From assembly GCA_965658275.1 (NCBI GenBank), contig CBFHRN010000044.1, positions 1 to 16,075 on the forward strand: a stretch of 16,075 nt of DNA, given 5' to 3'. Each line of letters begins with the position of its first letter. Position 1 is the stretch's first letter. The translations under genes were made by a program, and so were the position numbers. Below, piece by piece: positions 6,970-13,231 of the stretch. The DNA is from Croceimicrobium sp965658275 (GTDB lineage Bacteria > Bacteroidota > Bacteroidia > Flavobacteriales > Schleiferiaceae). The notes under the pieces were generated by a model. That model had not been told where the DNA came from and did not search any database. It worked only from the letters and a program-made list of their open reading frames with translations.

Positions 6970-8059
6970 CATAAACTTCGGCAAAGGCGGCACTAATGGC
7001 GGCTTTACCGTGAAGAGCCGCGGCCTTTTCAGCGATTTCCGATAATTTATACTGGGCGTATTCCTTTTCCATCTGGAAAAACCTCTGGGTTAATGCATTC
7101 TCGTCACCCGAATCAATTAAAAGGCAATTACTAGCATCTCCGATTTCAGGAATTCCGCCAACCTTAGTAGCAATAAAGGGGCGTCCGCTACATAGTGCTT
7201 CCAATAAAACAACCGGTTGATTTTCTACCCTACTAAAGAGCACGAAACAATGGCTTGCCTGCATTTGGGCACTCACTTCCTCCGAACGCATGGCCTCGAG
7301 GATTTCCACTTTACTAAAATCGATGCCTGCAGATTCCACTTGTTTTTTTAAGGTCCCGGTATCCCCATCTCCCCCGATTTTCAACTTGGCTTTTCCTCCG
7401 GCCTCTTGATAGGCTTTGAAGGCCCTCAAAAGTCCTAAAATGTTTTTAGTGTGCTCCTGAAGCGATGAGATATGAAGGAAGGTGAATTCTTTGGAGGAAG
7501 GCTGACATTGATAGTTGAATAACGCGGTGTTCACCACATTGCCGATTACCTTAAAGTTTTGATTTACCCCGAAATCAGAAAGCGTTTGCCCCAATGCTTT
7601 GGAGACCGGTAAAATAAGGCGCGCTTTGTTAAATACTCGACGCGCTAGCTTTTGTCCTAGCTTCGACCATTCCTCTTGTCTAATGGCCTGATAGCCCGAA
7701 TAATGCTCACTCACTACAAAGGGGAGCTTGCGCAAAAAGCCCAGAAAGGCTATTCCCGAAGGATGGCAAACATGCAGATGGGCAAACTCAAATTGGTGGC
7801 CTTGGGATCGCAAAAAGCGGTATCCTTTTTTTAGTGCCTGGTGATGACTCAATAGCGAAAAGCGCTTTTTGTACAAGACCTGAACCTGCGGAAAGGGTTC
7901 TTTCTTATAATGTACTTCATTTTTTGCCGCCGGAAAAGCGCTTAAGAGCACAACCGGATTAGTAGCTTGAATAGCCAAAAGGTGTTGCTCCACGAAATTT
8001 CCTAGACGTGGATCATCAGGCATGGGATACCAGCTCGCAATATGTAAAATAGCTTTCGT
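6953..8059 (-). CDS. Glycosyltransferase family 4, likely non-AUG start
   Basis: GT-B fold retaining glycosyltransferase. The first ATG is at 8023 and gives 356 residues starting MPDDPRLGNFVEQHLLAI, but that lacks the first beta strand of the fold. The 12 in-frame codons before it read (ACG)KAILHIASWYP, which is the normal family N-terminus, and end at an in-frame TAA at 8069-8071; no ATG, GTG or TTG lies between. I therefore place the start at the ACG, 8057-8059. Numbering from the ATG, the C-terminal half has LHISSLQEHTKNI (183-195), KIGGDGD (215-221) and the nucleotide-sugar EX7E motif E267/E275 in VENQPVVLLEALCSG. Acceptor and product are unknown; it is not BshA-like at the N-terminus. 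Confidence 0.85.
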   Translation of the reverse strand, partial: TKAILHIASWYPMPDDPRLGNFVEQHLLAIQATNPVVLLSAFPAAKNEVHYKKEPFPQVQVLYKKRFSLLSHHQALKKGYRFLRSQGHQFEFAHLHVCHPSGIAFLGFLRKLPFVVSEHYSGYQAIRQEEWSKLGQKLARRVFNKARLILPVSKALGQTLSDFGVNQNFKVIGNVVNTALFNYQCQPSSKEFTFLHISSLQEHTKNILGLLRAFKAYQEAGGKAKLKIGGDGDTGTLKKQVESAGIDFSKVEILEAMRSEEVSAQMQASHCFVLFSRVENQPVVLLEALCSGRPFIATKVGGIPEIGDASNCLLIDSGDENALTQRFFQMEKEYAQYKLSEIAEKAAALHGKAAISAAFAEVYANVRP

Positions 8060-8083
8060 GATAGGCCTTTAAAGCAAAGAAAT

Positions 8084-8124
8084 AAAAAAAAAGGCCATAA
8101 ACACTTAGAGAGTTCATGGCCTTT
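8084..8124 (-). terminator. Intrinsic terminator of tRNA-His
   Basis: On the minus strand AAAGGCCAT pairs with ATGGCCTTT (9 bp, 17-nt loop) and runs into nine T (complement of A 8084-8092). It begins 2 nt after the tRNA 3' end and ends about 25 nt before the glycosyltransferase start. Confidence 0.85.
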
Positions 8125-8126
8125 AG

Positions 8127-8200
8127 GGTGAAAGACGGGGTTCGAACCCGCGACCTCCGGAACCACAATCCGGCGCTCTAACCAGCTGAGCTACAATCAC
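8127..8200 (-). tRNA. tRNA-His (anticodon GTG)
   Basis: A 74-nt tRNA with full cloverleaf: D stem GCTC/GAGC, anticodon stem CCGGA/TCCGG with loop TTGTGGT (anticodon at 8164-8166), T stem GCGGG/CCCGT with loop TTCGAAC, discriminator C73. The G that would be residue -1, diagnostic for histidine tRNA, is encoded at 8201. CCA is not encoded. The acceptor arms GTGATTG and CTTTCAC leave U-U oppositions at 5-68 and 6-67, which is unusual. Own promoter and terminator flank it. Confidence 0.93.
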
Positions 8201-8217
8201 CATTTATTTGTGGTCGG

Positions 8218-8247
8218 CAAATGTAGTAATTGTGGCTAATTCACAAA
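8218..8247 (-). promoter_or_regulatory. Promoter of tRNA-His
   Basis: On the minus strand TTTG (8247-8244), an 18-nt spacer and TACATTTG (8225-8218) followed by CCG. Both boxes match the Bacteroidota consensus exactly. The predicted start is about 10 nt before the mature tRNA 5' end. Confidence 0.7.
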
Positions 8248-8273
8248 TCAAAAAGCACTAAAAAAATTTTGGC

Positions 8274-8720
8274 TTATCGTCGAGGTCGTCGCCGAAGCTC
8301 CTGCATGAGTTTTCGATGGAACCCTACTTCGATACGGTAATAAGTCGCTGCTTTTCGCTTACCAACGGCAGCACTAAATTTGCTGAGGAATTCGAGTTTC
8401 ACCTTGGCGATTTTTTCTTGGTCTTGAAGCTCCTTGCGCGTAAACTCTTCCAATTCTTCATCGCTTTTATCCTCCCAGTTTTTAACCATCTGATGGCGGT
8501 TAAATTCCTGCTGACGACGATCGTGAATCGCGTCGAGCGCCTTGCGGTACTCATTGTATACCGGCCAAAACTGTTGCGCTTCTTCTGGGCTCAGATCCAA
8601 TTTTTCGGTAATGAATTTGGTTTTGAGCATTTCGATGCGTTCAAAATCCTTGGGTTGGGCCCCTAAACTAGCGCTGATGACAAGGGCGCAGGCGGATAGG
8701 AATAATTTATAGGTATTCAT
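8274..8720 (-). CDS. Exported CpxP/Spy-like helical protein
   Basis: 148-residue protein with a signal peptide (about 1-21, ending SASLGA before QPKD) and a mature part predicted to be helical and highly charged. The stretch LDLSPEEAQQFWPVYNEY (41-58) resembles the LTxxQ-type repeat region of CpxP, Spy and heavy-metal sensor proteins such as CnrX. Similar proteins in flavobacteria are often labelled 'sensor of ECF-type sigma factor'. The ATG overlaps the preceding gene by 14 nt, and it is third in the sigma operon, so a periplasmic sensing or chaperone role feeding the sigma switch is inferred. The basic end (RRRPRR) is notable. Confidence 0.75.
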   Translation of the reverse strand: MNTYKLFLSACALVISASLGAQPKDFERIEMLKTKFITEKLDLSPEEAQQFWPVYNEYRKALDAIHDRRQQEFNRHQMVKNWEDKSDEELEEFTRKELQDQEKIAKVKLEFLSKFSAAVGKRKAATYYRIEVGFHRKLMQELRRRPRR

Positions 8721-9075
8721 AAGTATGTTGATCTAAATAGTATTCTAATTCATCTTCTGGAATAATTTCCAAATGGCTGTCGCTGCTGTCTTCTAGCTCA
8801 AAGAAACTTTCAGGATGTACTGCATAAGGGTCTTCGCTTAAGAAGTCCATAAGGTTTTCGGTTTGCACCTCGCTAAACTTGAGCTCAGTCTCAGTAGGTT
8901 CTTTGGGCAAGAGGAAGAATCCGAGGGTTAAAATCGCTGCAGCAGCTAACCACGGACCTAGCTTTTGACTTATACTTCGGATTGGACTACTTTCTGGCTT
9001 TTCGGTTATCGCTTTGAGGCTGGCCTTTCGGTTTTCGAAGTAGTTTTCTGGTATTTTAAATCCCTGTTCCTTCAT
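8707..9075 (-). CDS. Small membrane protein, probable anti-sigma factor
   Basis: 122 residues, one membrane segment at about 38-56 (KLGPWLAAAAILTLGFFLL), a 37-residue cytoplasmic N-terminus and a strongly acidic periplasmic C-terminus (many D/E between 60 and 122). There is no HxxxCxxC zinc motif, and I recognise no named family. Position directly after an ECF sigma gene (16-nt gap) and before an exported protein gene (14-nt overlap) is the classic anti-sigma slot, and the topology fits. The role is inferred from context. Confidence 0.65.
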   Translation of the reverse strand: MKEQGFKIPENYFENRKASLKAITEKPESSPIRSISQKLGPWLAAAAILTLGFFLLPKEPTETELKFSEVQTENLMDFLSEDPYAVHPESFFELEDSSDSHLEIIPEDELEYYLDQHTYEYL

Positions 9076-9091
9076 GCTTAATCTTAGAGTA

Positions 9092-9622
9092 TTATGGATT
9101 GGGAAGGTTTAATTCCGATTTAATTTTTTGCTTGGCGTGATGGTAGGAGGCTTTTAGCGCTCCTACGCTGGTTTCTAGTAATTCACTCATCTCCGCAAAG
9201 GGCATGTCTTGGAAATACTTTAATTGAAATACCGTTCTCTGTTTCTCGGGTAGTTTCGCCGAGGCATTGCTAAGAGCCTCTAAGGCTTCATCTCCATCAA
9301 AATAAACATCCGATTGCAGCTTGTAATCAAAAGCTTGATCGCCCAATTGCATGCGTTGTTCTTTTTTTAAGAGGGCTAAAGCTTCTCGAGTAGCGATACG
9401 GTAGAGCCAAGTGTACAATTGTGAGTCGCCTCGAAAACGATCCAAAGCCTTCCAGGCATTGATAAAGGAGTTTTGCAATACATCGTCTGCCCAGTCATGG
9501 CGCATAACTATAGAGCGTATATGCCAATACAAAGGCTCGGATAGCATATCAACCATCTCATTAAAAAGCTTTTGAAACTTTTTAGCTTGTAGGAGCTCAT
9601 TCCAATGCGCCGGGTCTTGCAT
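9092..9622 (-). CDS. ECF-type RNA polymerase sigma factor
   Basis: 176-residue extracytoplasmic-function sigma factor. Region 2 (about 18-86) carries DDVLQNSFINAWKALDRFRG and LYTWLYRIATREALALL, typical of core binding and -10 recognition; region 4 (about 115-170) carries LPEKQRTVFQLKYFQDMPFAEMSELL and the recognition helix SVGALKASYHHAKQKI. Region 3 is absent, as in the ECF group. First gene of a three-gene operon with the anti-sigma-like and CpxP-like proteins. The upstream segment 9623-9691 has no standard housekeeping promoter; autoregulation by its own holoenzyme is plausible but not shown. Confidence 0.93.
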   Translation of the reverse strand: MQDPAHWNELLQAKKFQKLFNEMVDMLSEPLYWHIRSIVMRHDWADDVLQNSFINAWKALDRFRGDSQLYTWLYRIATREALALLKKEQRMQLGDQAFDYKLQSDVYFDGDEALEALSNASAKLPEKQRTVFQLKYFQDMPFAEMSELLETSVGALKASYHHAKQKIKSELNLPNP

Positions 9623-9691
9623 GTCTACGAAGTTAATTCTTCGAGGCTATAAATGAGAAAAGGTTTAATTATTCGATGTGTAAGTCCCCCA

Positions 9692-9816
9692 TTATTCCAA
9701 CAGGTCTAAATTATCGATTTTAGGCAATAAGCCTTCTTCTACTGCATTGGTGTCCTTCTGCGCTTGAACTTGCCAAGCCTCAGGATTAAGCTAAATATGA
9801 AAACTAACTTCTTCAT
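9692..9816 (-). pseudogene. Remnant of a small secreted-protein gene
   Basis: On the minus strand ATG at 9816 opens MKKLVFIFSLIL, a signal-peptide start, but the frame then runs RLGKFKRRR and stops at TAG 9739-9741. In the next frame the same region reads AWQVQAQKDTNAVEEGLLPK and continues to TAA at 9692-9694. Joining the two with a 1-nt deletion near 9779-9783 gives a convincing signal peptide ending VQAQ plus a mature tail of only about 21 residues. So this is a frameshifted and probably shortened gene, or a sequence error in a tiny gene. It begins 11 nt after the terminator at 9828-9859. Confidence 0.4.
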
Positions 9817-9827
9817 GATTCTAAAAT

Positions 9828-9859
9828 AACAAGGCTTCCCTTATTTGAGAAGCCTTGTT
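9828..9859 (-). terminator. Terminator of the transketolase operon
   Basis: AACAAGGCTTC (9828-9838) and GAAGCCTTGTT (9849-9859) form a perfect 11-bp stem with a 10-nt loop, 33 nt after the tktC stop. On the minus strand it is followed by ATTTTAG, so the T tract is modest but adequate. Confidence 0.75.
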
Positions 9860-9891
9860 TCGGTATACGGTCAATAATTGTCGTTTAGGGC

Positions 9892-10848
9892 TTAAGCCTT
9901 GCGGCTGATGGCCTTTTCTGCAGCAGCTACGATATTCGCTGTGCTTAGTCCGTACTTCTCTAATAATTGCTCGGGCGTTCCACTTTCGCCAAAGCTATCA
10001 TTAACCGCCACAAACTCCTGTGGGCAAGGGGTAGAGCGCATAAGGGCACCCGCTAAGCTTTCACCCAAACCACCGGCCATCTGGTGTTCTTCGGCCGATA
10101 CTAAACAACCTGTTTTCGCGGTAGAGGCCAATAGGGCGGCTTCGTCTAAAGGTTTGATAGTGTGGAAGTTCAAAACTTCTGCGCTAATGCCTTTTTCAGC
10201 TAATATTTCGGCCGCTTCAAGTGCTTTCCAAACTAAGTGGCCTGTAGCAGCGATGGTTACATCGGTTCCTTCTTGTAAGGTGATCGCTTTACCGATTTCA
10301 AATTTCTGGTCGGGAGCGGTAAAATTAGCCACCTTAGGGCGTCCAAAGCGAAGGTAAACCGGTCCATTATGCTCGGCAATAGCAATGGTAGCGGCTTTGG
10401 TTTGATTGAAATCACAAGGATTAATAACGGTCATCCCAGGCAGCATTTTCATCAATCCAATATCCTCTAAAATTTGGTGTGTCGCGCCATCTTCGCCTAG
10501 GGTTAATCCCGCGTGGCTCGCGCAAATCTTTACGTTTTTACCGGAGTAGGCAATCGACTGACGAATTTGATCGTAAACGCGACCAGTAGAAAAATTAGCA
10601 AAGGTTCCGGTAAAAGGAATTTTGCCACCTATCGTTAAACCGGCTGCAATACCCATCATATTGGCTTCGGCAATACCTACCTGGAAAAAGCGTTCGGGAT
10701 GTGCATCCGCGAAAGCATTCATTTTTAAGGATCCAGTAAGGTCTGCGCAAAGGGCTACTACATTAGGATTGCTTTTACCCAATTCACTTAAACCGGCTCC
10801 AAAACCTGAGCGGGTATCTTTAGCACCTTGGTCGATGTACTTCTTCAT
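9892..10848 (-). CDS. Transketolase, C-terminal subunit
   Basis: 318-residue second half of a split transketolase. Paired with the N-half it moves two-carbon units between sugar phosphates in the non-oxidative pentose phosphate pathway using thiamine diphosphate. It contains the pyrimidine-binding domain (about 5-170) with the cofactor-activating glutamate E61 in VGIAEANMMGIAAGL, and the C-terminal transketolase domain (about 185-310). The DXS-like length and lack of a ThDP diphosphate GDG motif show it is not complete alone. The ATG follows the VWA gene stop after 1 nt, and the operon ends at the terminator at 9828-9859. Confidence 0.94.
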   Translation of the reverse strand: MKKYIDQGAKDTRSGFGAGLSELGKSNPNVVALCADLTGSLKMNAFADAHPERFFQVGIAEANMMGIAAGLTIGGKIPFTGTFANFSTGRVYDQIRQSIAYSGKNVKICASHAGLTLGEDGATHQILEDIGLMKMLPGMTVINPCDFNQTKAATIAIAEHNGPVYLRFGRPKVANFTAPDQKFEIGKAITLQEGTDVTIAATGHLVWKALEAAEILAEKGISAEVLNFHTIKPLDEAALLASTAKTGCLVSAEEHQMAGGLGESLAGALMRSTPCPQEFVAVNDSFGESGTPEQLLEKYGLSTANIVAAAEKAISRKA

Positions 10849-10849
10849 C

Positions 10850-12232
10850 TTAATTTAATTTAACGATGGTGGTTGAGCCAGGGCTAACACTAAACTCCTG
10901 TTCAACCGAATATAAACTTAGCTGTGATGATTTAACTCTAAAAACAACGCGGTAGGTTCCGGGCTGCAGATTTATGCTTTGACGCGATTTATTAGGATTT
11001 AAATCGTAAACCCATTTTAGGGTATTGTCTTCTTGGTATTTTAAAACAGAACCATAACCTGGTGCGCTACTTTGGAAATTAACCACTCCCGGTGGAGCGA
11101 TAGCAATGGTCGTCGTTTGTCCGGCTTCTACCTCTACATCTTCCAAGAAAATGCGGGGTAAGCATAGGATTTCAAGGTCGTATTTACCGGCGATGTATTG
11201 TTGAGCACTGTTAAAGTCTTGCACGTGAAGGGGACGTTCCGATCCCGGTTCATAGATCAAGGCTTGCAATCCGCTGCCGCCACCGCGCTGCGGATTGCTG
11301 AGACGGAGCGTGCCGCGCGCTAAATCGAGTCCGATAATATTATGCGCACCCGCTGAAATGGTAATATCCTTTTTATGACGCTCTGGAATCGAGTGAACGG
11401 TCATATCGTAATTTACTAAGGGGTCTAGGTAAATGGTATCCGGAACGCCTTTGCTATTTAGGGTATGAATGATTTGGTCTTTTACTTTGCCGCTAACCCG
11501 ATCGTAAAAGCTAATGGCGACATCGGTTTCTGTGGGTAGCGCATTGCCGTCCAGTAAATTAATTTGGGCAGTCGTATTGTCTAAGGCTTGGGAGATAACA
11601 ATACCCAATACGGTTTCAAAAGTCTTTTCATCGGCTGCGTCAAAGAAAGTTCCAACACATTCAAAGGTCTTCTGGAAGTTTTTATCCAAGCCAATGCCAA
11701 TGACGAAAGGCTTTAAGGCAATTCCTTTTTGCTGCAGCAAACGTGAAGCTGCACAGGGGTCCTCATCGCAAGCTTCAACACCATCGGTAATAAGGATGAT
11801 GATATTTCGGCAATTGTCGCAATCGGGAAAGTCGTATGCCGATCGCTCTAAAGAGCGGGCTATAGGAGTAGTGCCTTTCGGGCTAATCCCACGTAACTTG
11901 CGTTTGATTTTAGCGTAATTGTCTTTCGCAAAAGGGATTTCCAGTCGCGTATCATTACAATCCTGCGGCGGTACCGGTTTTTGGTGACCGTAAACGCGCA
12001 GGGCAACTTCTAGATTATCATTATTAAGGCTGTTGAGGCTATCTAGCATTTTACCCATTAGGCGCTGAGCAACGTCAATCTTCTGACCACTCTCCCAGCG
12101 GGCATACATACTTTGGGAACCGTCAAACACAAAAAGGATTCGCGTTATAATAGGGTCCGGCTCTTTTTGCCTCTGAGCACTAAGACTCAGGCCAATAAGT
12201 AAAAAGAAAAGTATTTGGCTGTAGCGCTTCAA
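10850..12232 (-). CDS. Secreted von Willebrand factor A domain protein
   Basis: 460-residue exported protein. The signal peptide is about 1-19 (LSLSA before QRQKE). The VWA domain (about 31-215) has an intact MIDAS metal site: DGSQS (37-41), a threonine in KGTTPI (121-122) and D150 in ITDGVE. Paired cysteines (C92, C138, C141, C155, C160) suggest disulphides. The rest (about 220-460) looks like beta-sandwich repeats, with no further anchor. The start codon is TTG (12230-12232); the next Met is residue 42, past the signal peptide, so TTG is required. It lies 1 nt after the tktN stop and 1 nt before tktC. Binding partner unknown. Confidence 0.88.
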   Translation of the reverse strand: MKRYSQILFFLLIGLSLSAQRQKEPDPIITRILFVFDGSQSMYARWESGQKIDVAQRLMGKMLDSLNSLNNDNLEVALRVYGHQKPVPPQDCNDTRLEIPFAKDNYAKIKRKLRGISPKGTTPIARSLERSAYDFPDCDNCRNIIILITDGVEACDEDPCAASRLLQQKGIALKPFVIGIGLDKNFQKTFECVGTFFDAADEKTFETVLGIVISQALDNTTAQINLLDGNALPTETDVAISFYDRVSGKVKDQIIHTLNSKGVPDTIYLDPLVNYDMTVHSIPERHKKDITISAGAHNIIGLDLARGTLRLSNPQRGGGSGLQALIYEPGSERPLHVQDFNSAQQYIAGKYDLEILCLPRIFLEDVEVEAGQTTTIAIAPPGVVNFQSSAPGYGSVLKYQEDNTLKWVYDLNPNKSRQSINLQPGTYRVVFRVKSSQLSLYSVEQEFSVSPGSTTIVKLN

Positions 12233-12233
12233 A

Positions 12234-13082
12234 TTAATAATCGCCCAAAGTTTCTTCTAACTGACCCAAGGCATTGGCGAGTTGCTCGTCACTTGGGGCA
12301 ATGCCATGCCATTCATGGGTGCCTTCCATAAAGTCTACTCCTGCGCCCATGGCGGTCTTCATAATTACGGCAACGGGCTTGCCTTGGCCGGTGCGACTCT
12401 TGGCCTTCTCCAGACCTTCAATTACGGAAGTCATGTCATTACCTTGTTCAATGGTCAAAGTATCCCAGCCGAAGGCTTGAAACTTTTGTTCGATACTACC
12501 CATGGCTAAAACGTCGTCGGTAGACCCATCAATTTGCTGACCATTGGCATCAATTGTGCAAATAAGGTTATCCACTTTATTGGCAGCGGCATATAAGGCT
12601 GCTTCCCAAATTTGACCTTCCTGCAATTCACCGTCGCCATGAAGGCTGTAAACGGTTTTCGAATCCCCCTCTAATTTTTTGCTGAGGGCAGCACCGATGG
12701 CTACAGACATTCCTTGACCCAAAGAACCACTGGCAATGCGAACGCCAGGAAGGCCCTCGTGGGTAGTGGGGTGACCCTGCAAACGGGTGTCCAGCTTACG
12801 GAATGTACTTAGCTCTTCTACGGGGAAATAGCCAGCGCGACTCAATACACTGTAATACACCGGACTAATATGGCCATTGGATAAGAAGAACAAATCTTCA
12901 CCTTTTCCGTCCATGTCAAATTCGGAGGCCTTGTAATCCATCATATGATGGTAGAGGGCTACGAAAAACTCAGTACATCCTAAGCTACCACCTGGGTGAC
13001 CGGATTGTACTGCATGTACCATTCGTACAATATCCCTACGAGTTTGGGACGCTATTCCTTGAAGATCTTTGATATCAGCCAT
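12234..13082 (-). CDS. Transketolase, N-terminal subunit
   Basis: 282-residue first half of the split transketolase, carrying the diphosphate-binding domain for thiamine diphosphate. Visible are VQSGHPGGSLG with H29, FLSNGHISPVYY with H71, LGQGMSVAIGAAL (121-133) and the ThDP motif beginning GDGELQEGQIWEA (149-161) and ending in IDANGQ (N180) for magnesium and diphosphate binding. It must pair with the C-half at 9892-10848 to form the active site. Promoter at 13102-13109 with a short leader. Confidence 0.95.
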   Translation of the reverse strand: MADIKDLQGIASQTRRDIVRMVHAVQSGHPGGSLGCTEFFVALYHHMMDYKASEFDMDGKGEDLFFLSNGHISPVYYSVLSRAGYFPVEELSTFRKLDTRLQGHPTTHEGLPGVRIASGSLGQGMSVAIGAALSKKLEGDSKTVYSLHGDGELQEGQIWEAALYAAANKVDNLICTIDANGQQIDGSTDDVLAMGSIEQKFQAFGWDTLTIEQGNDMTSVIEGLEKAKSRTGQGKPVAVIMKTAMGAGVDFMEGTHEWHGIAPSDEQLANALGQLEETLGDY

Positions 13083-13101
13083 TTAAATGAAATTGAAAGG
13101 G

Positions 13102-13109
13102 CAAAATTA
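13102..13109 (-). promoter_or_regulatory. -7 element of the transketolase operon promoter
   Basis: On the minus strand TAATTTTG (13109-13102) followed by CC matches the -7 consensus. No good -33 element was found at 17-20 nt. Leader about 16 nt before the ATG at 13082. Confidence 0.45.
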
Positions 13110-13203
13110 TCGAATCCCTAAGTCCTGAGGTGCTCAATGTGGAAAAAATGTGAAAAAGCCTTTTTGGCAAGCATTTCACTAGGTCACTCTAAGGGGAATC
13201 GAT

Positions 13204-13211
13204 TAACTTTG
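13204..13211 (+). promoter_or_regulatory. -7 element of the ychF promoter
   Basis: TAACTTTG followed by CCGCC matches the -7 consensus, 20 nt before the ychF ATG. No convincing -33 box lies upstream. Confidence 0.5.
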
Positions 13212-13231
13212 CCGCCTTAAAATTTTCCAGC

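Noticed and set aside
6953..8059. Glycosyltransferase as BshA, partner of BshB1
   Set aside because: Its N-terminus (ILHIASWYP) is of the general cell-surface family-4 type, not the BshA start, and it is convergent with bshB1 rather than in its operon.
8316..8666. 116-codon open frame on + across the CpxP-like gene
   Set aside because: Antisense shadow of a gene with a convincing signal peptide and operon position.
9628..9635. TAACTTCG (minus) as the sigma-operon promoter
   Set aside because: One mismatch in the TTTG part, no -33 box, and an ECF operon may use a different promoter class.
13151..13180. GTGAAA...TTTCAC hairpin upstream of ychF
   Set aside because: Asymmetric internal loop and only short pairings; it lies between divergent promoters where no terminator is needed.
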